A stretch of DNA of 64,000 nucleotides from Aquimarina algiphila (GTDB lineage: Bacteria; Bacteroidota; Bacteroidia; Flavobacteriales; Flavobacteriaceae), in contig NZ_VLNR01000035.1 in NCBI RefSeq assembly GCF_007489275.1, forward strand, positions 1 to 64,000, given 5' to 3'. Shown here piece after piece: positions 8,541-18,777 of this stretch. The notes under the pieces were generated by a model. That model searched no databases. It was given only the letters and a program-made list of their open reading frames with translations, and was not told where the DNA came from. A program made the translations under genes and the position numbers. Position 1 is the first letter of the stretch. Each line of letters begins with the position of its first letter.

Positions 8541-9842
8541 ATGATTTGGATAGAATTACTAGTTGTACTTTTTTTCATCTTTCTGGGTTCAAAACTGGGA
8601 AGTATTGGTATTGGTTATGCGGGTGGTGCTGGTGTTGTTGTTCTTACGTTGGTTTTTGGACTAAAAGCGGGTTCTGTTCCCGTAGATGTAATACTCATTA
8701 TTATGTCTGTAATAGCAGCTATTGCTGCCATGCAAAAAGCCGGTGGATTGGATTACCTGGTTAATGTATCTGAAAAGATTCTTAGAAAAAATCCAAAGCG
8801 TGTTACCTTTATTGCGCCTACTGTAACCTATTGGATGACTTTATTGGCAGGAACGGGTCACACTGCTTATGCTGCTTTACCTGTAATTACAGAAGTGGCT
8901 AAAGAAGGCGGCGTAAGACCTTCTAAACCTTTAAGTATCTCTGTGGTGGCCTCGCAAATAGCAATTACAGCTTCTCCTATTTCAGCAGCTGTAGTAATTT
9001 TTGCAAGTTTTTTAGAGCCTTTAGGAGTGTCGTATTTGCAACTTTTGGCTGTTGCTATTCCTTCTACAGTTTTAGCTTGTATGGTTGGAGCTATTGTAGC
9101 TAACAAATTAGGGAAACCTTTAGCTGAAGATCCAGAATATCAAAGACGTGTAGCGTCTGGATTGATAAAACAAAAAACAGAGGAACGTAGCGAAAGCCCC
9201 AAAAGTGCAAAATGGTCTGTAGGGATTTTTGGTATTGCCATATTAATTATAGTAACCTATGCAAGCTTAATTTCTAAGAAAGTGGGGTTAATTCCAGATC
9301 CATCTATTGGTAGAAATCATGCTATCATGGCCATTATGTTATTGGCAGCTATGGTGATTGCATTGGTCTGTAAAATAAAGCTTGCTGAAGTTACCAATAT
9401 GTCCACTTTTAAATCAGGTATGAGTGCCGCTATATGTGTTCTAGGTGTTGCCTGGTTAGGAGACACCTTTGTGAGCAATCATATTACAGAAATTAAAGCA
9501 GCAGCAGGAGGTATTTTAAATGAATATTCTTGGATGCTGGCGGTTGTTTTATTCTTAGCAAGTATGCTACTGTATTCACAAGCAGCAACTACAACCGCAT
9601 TAATGCCAGCTGCTTTAGCATTAGGAGTGAGCCCCATTGCCGCGATAGCTTCTTTTGCTGCTGTAAGTGCCTTATTCGTATTACCTACATATCCAACATT
9701 ATTGGCTGCTGTAGAAATGGATGACACAGGCTCTACTAAAATAGGAAAATATGTATTTAATCACTCCTTCATTATTCCTGGAGTAGTAACGATTGCCGCA
9801 AGTGTTGTATTTGGGTTTCTTTTTGGCAGTATGATATTATAA
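8541..9842 (+). CDS. dcuB: Anaerobic C4-dicarboxylate transporter, DcuA/DcuB family
   Basis: 433 aa, close to the 430-445 aa typical of Dcu carriers, with 10-12 hydrophobic helices. Characteristic segments are LAGTGHTAYAALPVITEVA and SVVASQIAITASPISAAVV near residues 93-150. The protein exchanges fumarate or aspartate for succinate across the inner membrane during fumarate respiration. It lies 30 bases before aspA, the classic partner that converts aspartate to fumarate. DcuA and DcuB cannot be separated by eye, so the symbol is provisional. Confidence 0.9.
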   Translation: MIWIELLVVLFFIFLGSKLGSIGIGYAGGAGVVVLTLVFGLKAGSVPVDVILIIMSVIAAIAAMQKAGGLDYLVNVSEKILRKNPKRVTFIAPTVTYWMTLLAGTGHTAYAALPVITEVAKEGGVRPSKPLSISVVASQIAITASPISAAVVIFASFLEPLGVSYLQLLAVAIPSTVLACMVGAIVANKLGKPLAEDPEYQRRVASGLIKQKTEERSESPKSAKWSVGIFGIAILIIVTYASLISKKVGLIPDPSIGRNHAIMAIMLLAAMVIALVCKIKLAEVTNMSTFKSGMSAAICVLGVAWLGDTFVSNHITEIKAAAGGILNEYSWMLAVVLFLASMLLYSQAATTTALMPAALALGVSPIAAIASFAAVSALFVLPTYPTLLAAVEMDDTGSTKIGKYVFNHSFIIPGVVTIAASVVFGFLFGSMIL

Positions 9843-9872
9843 AGCAATAAAAAAACAAGAAAATATATAAAG

Positions 9873-11093
9873 ATGAAAACGAGAGTAGAAGAAGATTTAT
9901 TAGGAGAATTAGAAATTTACGATGAATTATATTACGGTGTACATACACAGAGAGCTATTAATAACTTCCATATCTCAGGTTCTAAAATTGGTGACTTTCC
10001 GATTTTTGTTAAAGGATTAGTCCTTACAAAAAAAGCGTGTGCAGCTGCTAATAAGGAAATAGGAACCATTCCTGCCGATAAAGCTGATATGATCATACAG
10101 GCTTGTGATCATATTTTAAGTAATTTAAAGAAGTATGCACAGTTTTTTCCTTCAGATGTATTTCAAGGAGGTGCTGGAACTTCGGTTAATATGAATGCCA
10201 ATGAAGTGATTGCCAATGTGGGTCTTGAATTAAACGGTCACGAAAAAGGGAGTTATGATATTTTGCATCCTAACGATCATGTAAATAAATCGCAATCGAC
10301 CAATGATGCATACCCAACTGGGTTCAGAGTTGCTGTTTTTTATTATATGAATCAATTACTGGAACGGATCAATGTCTTAACGACAAGCCTTGATAAGAAA
10401 GCCGCTGAGTTTAAGAAGGTTCTTAAAATGGGAAGAACACAACTGCAAGATGCTGTTCCTATGTCATTAGGAGATGAATTTGGAGCTTGGTCGACGAATT
10501 TAAAAGAAGAAACAAAGAATCTAAAGCATTGCCGAGATTTTATCTTAGAAATCAATTTAGGAGCAACTGCTATTGGGACAGGTGTAAATGCTCCCGATGG
10601 TTTTACACAACTATCAATTGGTTATTTACAACAATATACAAAAGCGAGTTTTGTTCCTGCAGAAAACTTAATTGAAGCCACTTCAGATTGTGGTGCGTAT
10701 GTGATGATTTCAGGAGCACTAAAACGTACAGGTGTTAAGCTTTCAAAAATATGCAATGATTTGCGATTATTATCCTCTGGACCGCGTTGTGGTTTTAATG
10801 AGATTAACTTACCAGAAATGCAAGCAGGTTCTTCCATTATGCCTGCAAAAGTAAATCCGGTAATTCCTGAAGTAGTCAATCAGGTATGCTTTAAGATCAT
10901 TGGGAATGATGTGACCATTTCTTTTGCTGCTGAAGCCGGACAATTACAATTGAATGTAATGGAACCGGTAATTGCACAATGTATGTTCGAGTCGGTTGAA
11001 TTACTCTCCAACGCATGTGTTACTCTTGCAGAAAAATGTATCGATGGTATCACTGCCAATGAAGAGCATACCAAGCAAATGGTACTGCGTTAG
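9873..11093 (+). pseudogene. aspA: Aspartate ammonia-lyase, 3'-truncated
   Basis: Aspartase deaminates aspartate to fumarate. The reading frame matches AspA from its start ([20 protein letters not shown]) through the catalytic loop [11 protein letters not shown] at about residues 319-329 and into the beginning of the C-terminal domain ([13 protein letters not shown]). It then stops at residue 406, where family members run to about 470. The usual continuation of the fumarase C-terminal domain is missing. Directly after the stop, another frame continues as the middle of NrfA, so the truncation is a deletion joint, not a point nonsense mutation. Residual activity is unlikely but not excluded, since the active-site loop is present. 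Confidence 0.85.
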
Positions 11094-12016
11094 TAGAAGC
11101 CTTTGATGCTATGGGTAAGGACATTAATAATGCAACACATCAAGAAATGCGTTCTTTGGTGTGTGCCCAATGTCATGTTGAATACTATTTCAATAAAAAC
11201 TTACCAGGGAAAGAAGGGACTCCTTATCTTGTATTTCCTTGGAAAAATGGAATGGCAGTAGAAGATATGGAGAAATATTATGATGATCTGGAGTTTAAAG
11301 ACTGGACACATAAAATAAGTAAAACTCCTATGTTAAAAGCACAGCATCCAGGTTATGAAACTTACATTACTGGGGTTCATGCAGATCGAGGTGTTTCTTG
11401 TGCAGATTGTCATATGCCCTATAAAAGTGAAGGAGGACAAAAATTTACCGATCATCATATCCAATCTCCATTAAATAATATGGCTAATGCTTGTCAGGTA
11501 TGCCATAGAGAAGAGGGAAGTAAATTAATGGCAAATGTGTTTGAGCGCCAACAAAAGTCTACAGAAACCCGTCTAAAATTAGAAGATCTTTTAGTAAAAG
11601 CACATATAGAAGCTAAAAAAGCATGGGATCTTGGAGCTACTGAAGAACAGATGAAAGCTATTTTGATAGATATTCGTCATGCACAATGGCGTTGGGATTA
11701 TTCAGCAGCTTCTCATGGAGCTTCTTTTCATTCTCCGGTAGAAACTGCCCGGGTTATTGGTGGAGGATTGAATATAGCGCAAGAAGCCAGAGTAAAATTA
11801 GCACGCCTCTTAGCTGATTTAGGACATAACAAACCCGTAGAAATGCCTGATATATCATCAAAAGAAAAAGCACAGGCTTTTATAGGTCTTGATATAGAAA
11901 AATTAGAAGCAGAAAAAGAAGAATTCAAAAAAACTTTGTTACCAAAATGGTTAGAGGAAGCAAAAGCCAGAGAAGCAAAGCTAGATGTTAAGACTGTCTC
12001 TACGCAAGAAAAATAA
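11084..12016 (+). pseudogene. nrfA: Cytochrome c552 nitrite reductase, 5'-truncated fragment
   Basis: The frame can be read from the joint ([20 protein letters not shown]) to the normal C-terminus. NrfA reduces nitrite to ammonium with five hemes. Only three heme motifs remain: CAQCH, CADCH and CQVCH (residues 18-22, 97-101 and 128-132 counted from the ATG at 11111). The C-terminal helical domain and its DHHIQSPL ligand segment are intact. The signal peptide, the catalytic CxxCK heme 1 and heme 2 are gone, so the fragment cannot be exported or active. It is followed by ccsBA, its normal maturation partner. No nrfH is present in the window. Confidence 0.85.
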
Positions 12017-12042
12017 AACAATAAAACATAAGCTTTTATAAA

Positions 12043-12091
12043 TAAGATACCTTCTGAGAAAAAAATATTTATGAAGGTATCTTTCTTTTTC
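12043..12091 (+). terminator. Hairpin terminator after the nrfA fragment
   Basis: AAGATACCTTC pairs with GAAGGTATCTT across a 19-base loop and is followed by a T-rich run, in the 86-base gap before ccsBA. Confidence 0.6.
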
Positions 12092-12102
12092 AAAAATCAC
12101 CC

Positions 12103-15100
12103 ATGATGCACAAATTATATCGCTTTTTTGCCTCTCCCGCATTGGCAGTTTTACTATTACTCATATTTGCAATCGCAATGGCTACTGCAACTTTTGTAGA
12201 AAATGATTTTGGTACATCTACAGCATGGAAAATTATTTACGACTCATGGTGGTTTGAATTGGTGATGATAGGACTTGGTATTTGTTTTGGGACTAATATT
12301 TACAAATACAAGCTATGGAGAAAAGAAAAATGGTCCATTCTATTGTTTCATATTGCTTTTATTGTTATTCTTTTAGGTGCCGGAATAACACGGTATACTT
12401 CCTATAGTGGTATTATGCGTATAAGAGAAGGAAGTGCTTCTAATGTTATCATTTCGGATAGTAATTACCTGCAACTACATATCTCTGATGGAAGTAAAAC
12501 AAGAGTAGTTCGAAAACAATTAAATTTTTCTCCTATTGGTAATAATGATTTTGTGATTGAAACAAATTTTGACAATATTCCGATTCGGATTTTTCATAAT
12601 ACGTTTGTTGCTGATGCTGTCCCTAAAATAGTGGACGATGTAGAAGGAGGAAAGGCACTCTTACAATTGGTAGTTTCATCTGGAAATGGAAGAGAAACGG
12701 TTTTCCTAGAAAGGGGAGAAGTAGAAAGCATTGGTGAACACCATCATAAAGTTGGATATAATAGTGATGAAGAAGGAATTATTAATATTATAGAGAAAGA
12801 TGGTGATTTTAGTGTACAATCTCCCCGAGATCTGGATTTCTTTATTATGGCTTCTCAAACCGCAGGGAGAATCAAAAAGGATAGTTTGCAACGACTGACC
12901 TTGCGAACTTTATATCGTGATGGAGATGCCTCTTTTGTTCCTCTTTCTTTTCATCCCAAAGCAACGATATCCTTGGTAAGTGAATCTGAAAAACCAAAAA
13001 ATAATGACAAAACCAAAGATGATGCATTGATAGTTAATGTTGAGGTTGCTAATCAAATAAAAGAAGTATCGTTGTTATATCGTGAAGGATTTTTACCAAC
13101 TATTCATCAAGTTGAATTAAATGGGTTGGCTATAGAACTCTCCTATGGAGCAGAGGCACAACAAATTCCTTTTTTGTTACACCTTGATGATTTTCAATTA
13201 GATAGATACCCTGGTTCGATTAGCCCTTCGGCATATGCGAGTGAAGTAACCATTATGGATAATGAAGAAGAAATACCGTATCGAATCTTTATGAATAATG
13301 TGTTGGATTACAAAGGTTATCGATTTTTTCAGGCAAGTTATGATACAGATGAATTAGGAACTGTACTTTCTGTAAATCATGATGTTATAGGGACATGGGT
13401 CACATATCTGGGTTATTTATGTATGGGGTTAGGTATGTTTTTTACACTGTTTGGAAAGAATTCCAGGTTTAAAATGATCAATCAAAAGTTAAAAAAATTA
13501 AAGCAACATCAGGTAGCACCGATATTTGTTTTTCTTTTAGTTACCGGTTCCTCTATTGCAAACACCACAGATCCAGATATTAAACAATTTGTCAAACAAC
13601 AACAAATTGACACTTATCATGCAGAACTTTTTGGCCGATTAATGGTAGAAGACCTAGATGGACGTATCAAACCTATAAACACTCTTGCTTCAGAATTTCT
13701 AAGAAAAATTTCACGAAAACCATATTTTAAGTATTCTACTAATGAAATAGAGATACATATGAATGCCAACCAGGCATTTTTGGCAATGCATGTAGATCCG
13801 AATACCTGGCAGCAAATTCCATTAATAAAGATAGACCAACAAAAAGGGGGAGTATTATTTAAACCTTTATCTATTAGTAAAGATGGATTAATACCTTTTA
13901 ATGGACTGTTGGATGAAAAAGGAGCGTATATTTTATCAGAAGTGGTAGAAAAAGCTAATCTTAAAAAACCTGCAGAACGTAACGAATTTGATAAAGAAGT
14001 TATAAAAGTAGATGAACGTTTCAATATTTTATTTAATGTTTTTAGCGGAAACTATTTAAAAATCTTTCCTAATAGTAATGATGATAATAATACCTGGCAT
14101 AGTTATACGCATCATTTTAGAGATTTCCCTGCTGAAGACGGTAAGTTTGTACAAACTATTATCCCCGCTTATTTTCAAGATATTGTTTCAAAGAGATGGG
14201 AAGCTGCTACAGATAAGCTTTCATATATAAAAACATATCAAGATGTATTAGGGAAAGATATTATTCCTAGTGATAAAAGAGTAGCTGCCGAGTTATGGTA
14301 CAATGAACTGAATCTTAATTTTTGGCTTTTTCAGGTTTTCTTTACTCTGGGTGGTATATTATTAATAATAGCAATTGTCAAAATTTTTGCCAATAATAGA
14401 GCTATAGAATTTTTATGGAATACGCTAATTCTCATTTCATTAATAAGTTTTTTGTTTTTTACCGGGAATATTTTATTAAGATGGTTTGTAGCTCAACATG
14501 CACCTTGGAGTAATGGTTATGAAATGTTGGTTTTTGTATCATGGGTTTTAATGCTTTGTGGATTGATGACTTTTAGAAAATCGGATTTTGCATTACCATT
14601 ATCTACGCTATTTTCTGGAGCACTATTATTTGTAAGTTATCTGGATTGGTTAAACCCTGAAATCACGAACTTAATGCCTGTTTTAAAATCGTATTGGTTA
14701 AAAATACATGTGGCAACCATTGTTAGTAGTTATGCGCCTTTAGCATTATCGGCTATTTTGGGATTAATGGCATTAATACTTATGATTATTAAAACGGAAA
14801 AAACAAAGGTGCCAATTGATATTCGTATTAAAGAGCTTACTTATATTAATGAAATTTCTATGACAATAGGATTGTTTGTATTAGCTATTGGCACATTTTT
14901 AGGAGGTGTTTGGGCTAATGAATCTTGGGGTAGATATTGGGCATGGGATCCAAAAGAGACCTGGGCTCTAATAAGTATTATAGTATATGCAGTTGTATTA
15001 CATTTACGATTTATTCCTGGATTGCAGAATCGCTATACGCTCAATGTTGCCAGTACATTTGCATTTTGGTCTATTATTATGACTTCTTTTGGTGTGAATT

Positions 15101-15249
15101 ATTATTTATCAGGTCTTCATAGCTATGCAGCAGGGGATCCGATACCCATTCCTGATTTTGTATATATATTAGCTTTATTTATGGTTACGATTGCTGTTAT
15201 CGCTTATTTTCGAAATAAAAATCAAAAGCTAGAAAAAATTAAAAATTGA
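12103..15249 (+). CDS. ccsBA: Cytochrome c maturation protein, fused ResB-CcsA (CcsBA)
   Basis: 1048 aa. The N-terminal about 450 residues are ResB-like: three early membrane helices, a large periplasmic region and a helix near 430. A second periplasmic stretch follows, then a CcsA domain with multiple helices. This has the heme-handling WWD motif WGRYWAWDPKETW starting near residue 942 and conserved His in LKIHVATIVSSYAP. System II synthases move heme out and attach it to CxxCH motifs. Placement just after nrfA is usual for Bacteroidetes nrf loci. If nrfA is dead, this gene may be kept for other c-type cytochromes or be on the way to loss. Confidence 0.9.
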   Translation: MMHKLYRFFASPALAVLLLLIFAIAMATATFVENDFGTSTAWKIIYDSWWFELVMIGLGICFGTNIYKYKLWRKEKWSILLFHIAFIVILLGAGITRYTSYSGIMRIREGSASNVIISDSNYLQLHISDGSKTRVVRKQLNFSPIGNNDFVIETNFDNIPIRIFHNTFVADAVPKIVDDVEGGKALLQLVVSSGNGRETVFLERGEVESIGEHHHKVGYNSDEEGIINIIEKDGDFSVQSPRDLDFFIMASQTAGRIKKDSLQRLTLRTLYRDGDASFVPLSFHPKATISLVSESEKPKNNDKTKDDALIVNVEVANQIKEVSLLYREGFLPTIHQVELNGLAIELSYGAEAQQIPFLLHLDDFQLDRYPGSISPSAYASEVTIMDNEEEIPYRIFMNNVLDYKGYRFFQASYDTDELGTVLSVNHDVIGTWVTYLGYLCMGLGMFFTLFGKNSRFKMINQKLKKLKQHQVAPIFVFLLVTGSSIANTTDPDIKQFVKQQQIDTYHAELFGRLMVEDLDGRIKPINTLASEFLRKISRKPYFKYSTNEIEIHMNANQAFLAMHVDPNTWQQIPLIKIDQQKGGVLFKPLSISKDGLIPFNGLLDEKGAYILSEVVEKANLKKPAERNEFDKEVIKVDERFNILFNVFSGNYLKIFPNSNDDNNTWHSYTHHFRDFPAEDGKFVQTIIPAYFQDIVSKRWEAATDKLSYIKTYQDVLGKDIIPSDKRVAAELWYNELNLNFWLFQVFFTLGGILLIIAIVKIFANNRAIEFLWNTLILISLISFLFFTGNILLRWFVAQHAPWSNGYEMLVFVSWVLMLCGLMTFRKSDFALPLSTLFSGALLFVSYLDWLNPEITNLMPVLKSYWLKIHVATIVSSYAPLALSAILGLMALILMIIKTEKTKVPIDIRIKELTYINEISMTIGLFVLAIGTFLGGVWANESWGRYWAWDPKETWALISIIVYAVVLHLRFIPGLQNRYTLNVASTFAFWSIIMTSFGVNYYLSGLHSYAAGDPIPIPDFVYILALFMVTIAVIAYFRNKNQKLEKIKN

Positions 15250-15254
15250 CTTTT

Positions 15255-15290
15255 TCACACAGATTCTTTTTCTTGTCTGTGTTATCTTAT
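15255..15290 (+). terminator. Possible terminator after ccsBA
   Basis: ACACAGA...TCTGTGT stem with a T-rich loop just after the ccsBA stop. There is only a weak T-tract after the stem. Confidence 0.4.
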
Positions 15291-15397
15291 ATAGCATAAA
15301 CTTTTGAGATAGAGCAATCTTAATTAATGCAGCCGGGAGTATACAAAACATCATCAATATCCCGACTACATTAAAGAAAAGAGGAAAATCTAAAATG

Positions 15398-15622
15398 TTA
15401 AGCTGAGTTCAGTAGACCTTTTAAACGTTTTTCGATTTTACGTTTTTTTACGGTAATTGTTTTCATGATCTCCATAAGTTTAGGGTCTTTAGTAATCTTA
15501 TAAATTTCATTGATTTTAAGAACTAATGCCTTAGCTTCTCTGGATGCAGATACTCTATCACTAGTACTCATATGACCAATTTTCTTACTTTCGAATGCTA
15601 ATGCTTCGTCTATTAATTTCAT
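15398..15622 (-). CDS. Small conserved hypothetical protein
   Basis: 74 aa, Lys-rich and helical (MKLIDEALAFESKKIGHMST; later ITVKKRKIEKRLKGLLNSA). It has no signal peptide, no Cys and no recognised domain. Coding is supported by a clean ATG start, even composition and the absence of a competing frame. It is 98 bases downstream of the SPFH gene on the same strand. Function unknown. Confidence 0.6.
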   Translation of the reverse strand: MKLIDEALAFESKKIGHMSTSDRVSASREAKALVLKINEIYKITKDPKLMEIMKTITVKKRKIEKRLKGLLNSA

Positions 15623-15720
15623 GTATATACTGTTTAAGGTTGATAAAATACGTTGTATTAAATAGCACTTTGGGTATCATACTATAGAGGCTTTAGGTTT
15701 TAAGAATATGCCCTAGAGAA

Positions 15721-16503
15721 TTAATCATCAGTTTCGATTAAAAGAGGGGTTTTACCATCGGTAATGATAACTTTACTGTTGTTAGATCTCGATAGTTCAT
15801 TAAAAGCCTCTATAGTTCTAATTTTTATAATTTCTTGTGTTAATCCTTCTGACAATATCTTTTGAGCATCCCGCTCTCCTTCTGCATCAATTATTTTTCT
15901 GTTAGCTTCAAGTTTTGCTTGTTGTATTACAAATTCCATTCGCATAGCATCCTGTTCTGCTTGTAATTTTCTTTCTATAGAACCAGCCAGTCCTCTGGGT
16001 AACTGAATACTTTTCATTAAAACAGCTATAAGCTCTATTCCGTCTCCTTGTTTTTGTAGGTTCACTGTCATTTTTGATTTTATTTCATCTTCAATTTTTG
16101 CTCGCATTCCCGAATGCATATCTTTCGCAAAAAACTGAGCACAAACATCAGAAGAGGCCGACCTAAAAATACTAGTAATAATAGATTCATAACCCTGACC
16201 TAAATTTTCTAAAACAGTTGGTATTTTATCTTGTTGTAAACGGTATAAGATTGAAATTTCAGAATTCACACTTAATCCTTCTTTACTGGGCAAGCTTAAG
16301 ATCAGTTTTATGTTATTCGTTTGGGTGGATTCTTTGATTACTTTACTGATGAAAGGATTATATAATATGGTACCTTGTGTGGATACCTTATTAGAGAATT
16401 TTCCTAAAGTTTGTTTTACCCCAGCTTCTCCAGGTCTTATTACTGCACAATTGCAGAATATTATTAGTATTGCAATTAATAAAAAGAAATTATACGTTTT
16501 CAT
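15721..16503 (-). CDS. SPFH/prohibitin-family membrane-anchored protein
   Basis: 260 aa. The N-terminus is hydrophobic and ends in a possible lipobox (LIIFCNC), so the protein is probably a periplasm-facing lipoprotein or has one membrane helix. It continues with VIRPGEAGVKQTLGKF, typical of prohibitin/HflK-type Band 7 domains. Residues about 175-225 (KLQAEQDAMRMEFVIQQAKL, then IIDAEGERDAQKILSEG) are the long coiled coil that follows an SPFH domain. It probably forms oligomeric membrane scaffolds. The gene stands alone, with a long noncoding region upstream. Confidence 0.85.
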   Translation of the reverse strand: MKTYNFFLLIAILIIFCNCAVIRPGEAGVKQTLGKFSNKVSTQGTILYNPFISKVIKESTQTNNIKLILSLPSKEGLSVNSEISILYRLQQDKIPTVLENLGQGYESIITSIFRSASSDVCAQFFAKDMHSGMRAKIEDEIKSKMTVNLQKQGDGIELIAVLMKSIQLPRGLAGSIERKLQAEQDAMRMEFVIQQAKLEANRKIIDAEGERDAQKILSEGLTQEIIKIRTIEAFNELSRSNNSKVIITDGKTPLLIETDD

Positions 16504-17378
16504 GATCTAATTTTTAAGAGTTGTCAAGCATCATTTTATCCTAATAATTTACAAAATTATAAGCATATATTTTTATTTATATTTATTATATATAGCATAA
16601 AAAAAAATTATGTATTGTGATTTATACCAATTACAGATTTTCTTATCAATATCAGAGCAGCGTAATATCACTAAAACATCATAGAAGTCAGACCTAACTT
16701 AATCTGTTGGATCTGTCCTTCTTATCAGTTTGAAATAAAATAAATTGATAGAAAATCCATTGTATCTAATAGCGAAAGAAGAACAAAAATTTACCCATAA
16801 ACTGTGATATCTATTTTTGTAGAACTTTCTTTAATTTATTAGAGAATTGGGTTCTGGGACTCTTCATGCCGAGGAAAGATTTATAGAAAAGAATAGCCTT
16901 CCTGTTAGAAAAACTTGAACTTACATCTAAGAAATAGAGAAACAAGTTGTTCTAGCAGGATTAACACTAATTTAGAGATATAATGTCCCATGTCATCTCA
17001 TTCTTTTCAGCTATAAATGCCTTATCCATATATTTCATAGCTAAGCTATGCAATACAATCACAGTGTTTTTATAACTGAAAATAACATCGCCTTTAATAC
17101 GACATTATATCTCTAAATTGGTATAAAATATTCTATAATATTATTTATTGACGTCTATTATGTAGTTAGAATAGAGATAAATCATTCTAATAAAAGATTT
17201 CCTGATCAAATCTGATTAGAATTTAATGTGGCTAAAGAATAAAAAAATTTCTTTGATTGCCAATACGTTTCTAGAGCATCCAAAGAATGAAAAAGATGTA
17301 ATTATTGGAAGTCAAATCGAAATGTAAACTACTATTTATCAATATACTTTTTATTGATGTTAACATGAAAAAGAAACC
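16504..17378. other. Long noncoding region containing a palindromic element
   Basis: 875 bases without a supported gene. The central part holds a 151-bp near-palindrome (listed separately). The rest is AT-rich with scattered stop codons in all frames. Confidence 0.6.
16969..17119. repeat. 151-bp palindromic MITE-like element
   Basis: Perfect 19-bp terminal inverted repeats (AATTTAGAGATATAATGTC at 16969-16987 and its complement at 17101-17119) bound the element. Inside, TTTTCAGCTATAAA faces TTTATAACTGAAAA, and the centre is CATAGC-TAA-GCTATG, so the full length can fold as one imperfect hairpin. It carries no ORF. It resembles a non-autonomous miniature element or a large REP-type hairpin; no transposase is present in the window. 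Confidence 0.65.
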
Positions 17379-18641
17379 TTACACATCTTGTCCTTTTAAC
17401 ATTTTATTCCAGTATAAATAGGGTAGCATAACTTTTTTAAACATGTACAATCTCCAATGCTCTTTTGCACTGTTAAAGATTAACATTCGTTTTAATTTTG
17501 GATCTGGAGTAAAATTACTATCATAATCAAATTCTGCTAATGTCATTTTGCCATAACCAGTTACTAAAGGACATGAAGAATATCCCTTATAATTTTTATT
17601 AGATGCCTCCTGATGTTTTATAAGTTTAAGAATATTATCAACTACTACCGGAGCTTGTTTTCTAATAGCAGCTCCAGTTTTTGCAGTAGGAAGTCCAGCT
17701 ACATCACCAAGTCCAAATATATTAGAGTATTTGTTATGTTGAAGAGAATGATGATTAACATCTAACCAACCACTAGTATTAACCAAGCTAGAATCTCTTA
17801 TGAATTTAGGAGCTACTTGTGGAGGAGCGATATGCAACATATCGAATGGAATTTTAATAATGTTCTCTTCTATAGCAAGTTCTCCAATAGCAGGATCCTC
17901 ATTAATAACACATTTATTTTCATCTGGATCTACATGTTTGAAATAGATAATTTTATTCTCAGAATCTATTTTATGCGGAGCATAAAAAGGCTTAAAATGT
18001 ATCCCATAACGACCTATAACTTTCATTAACGTTTCTCTTATAGGTTTTACACCAAAAATTACTGAACCAGGTGTAGCAAAAATGACATTGGATTTATGAG
18101 TAAGATTATGCTTTTTAAAATAATCAGCAGCCAGGTATGCAATTTTTTGTGGTGCTCCACCACATTTAATAGGAGTTGTAGGTTGAGTAAATACAGCGTT
18201 ACCTCCTTTAAAATTTTTGAGTACTTCCCAGGTATGCTCTGGATCTGTGTAATTACTACAAACAATTCCTTTGTCCAGACCTTCTTTTAAACCATCAATC
18301 ATAGAAGGTTCCATAACTAATCCAGGAGCTACCACTAAGAAATCATATGTAATGTTTCCATTTGATTTTGTAGAAACTATATTGCTTTCAGGAGCAAAAG
18401 CAGTTGCATAATCCTTAATCCATTGTACATGATCAGGCATTATATCTGCCATGGGTTTTGCTGTTTTTTTGTAATCATAATCTCCTGCACCTACCAAAGT
18501 CCAGGCAGGTTGATAATAATGAGTATCTGCAGGTTCTATAATTGCAATATCTAAGTTTTTATCTTTTTTGAGTAAGCGTGCAGCTGTCATTATTCCAGCA
18601 GTACCTCCTCCAATAATGAGAATTTGATGATGTGATTTCAT
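17379..18641 (-). CDS. sqr: Sulfide:quinone oxidoreductase, SQOR-like
   Basis: 420 aa flavoprotein. FAD-binding GGGTAGIMTA lies at residues 11-20. The cysteine pair expected of type II (SQOR-like) enzymes is present: Cys160 in TTPIKCGGAPQK and Cys357 in YSSCPLVTGYGK. IFGLGDVAGLPTAKT at about 308-322 is the second FAD segment. The enzyme oxidises sulfide to persulfide or polysulfide and passes electrons to the quinone pool. The neighbours (rhodanese, peroxiredoxin, MBL-rhodanese) supply the following steps. A palindrome TGTAAC-N4-GTTACA lies 55 bases upstream of the start codon, suggesting control by the nearby Crp-family regulator. Confidence 0.9.
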   Translation of the reverse strand: MKSHHQILIIGGGTAGIMTAARLLKKDKNLDIAIIEPADTHYYQPAWTLVGAGDYDYKKTAKPMADIMPDHVQWIKDYATAFAPESNIVSTKSNGNITYDFLVVAPGLVMEPSMIDGLKEGLDKGIVCSNYTDPEHTWEVLKNFKGGNAVFTQPTTPIKCGGAPQKIAYLAADYFKKHNLTHKSNVIFATPGSVIFGVKPIRETLMKVIGRYGIHFKPFYAPHKIDSENKIIYFKHVDPDENKCVINEDPAIGELAIEENIIKIPFDMLHIAPPQVAPKFIRDSSLVNTSGWLDVNHHSLQHNKYSNIFGLGDVAGLPTAKTGAAIRKQAPVVVDNILKLIKHQEASNKNYKGYSSCPLVTGYGKMTLAEFDYDSNFTPDPKLKRMLIFNSAKEHWRLYMFKKVMLPYLYWNKMLKGQDV

Positions 18642-18695
18642 TTGGTTCTTCTTTTAACTAATTTGTTAAAAATACCTTCATCTTTTTGTTATTTA

Positions 18696-18711
18696 TGTAA
18701 CTCATGTTACA
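18696..18711. promoter_or_regulatory. Palindromic operator upstream of sqr
   Basis: TGTAAC-TCAT-GTTACA, a perfect 6-4-6 inverted repeat, 55 bases upstream of the sqr start. The same motif precedes two other units of the sulfur cluster. Confidence 0.65.
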
Positions 18712-18777
18712 CAAAGCAAAGAAATGTTTGTTTTCTTCAATATATTTTAGTCAGAAGAAGAACTCATCGATATTGAA

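Noticed and set aside
8474..8764. 96-aa Cys-rich frame overlapping dcuB
   Set aside because: Out-of-frame reading of dcuB coding sequence.
11060..11130. Programmed frameshift producing an AspA-NrfA fusion
   Set aside because: The proteins act in different compartments, and large conserved parts of both are missing at the joint, so a deletion is the simpler reading.
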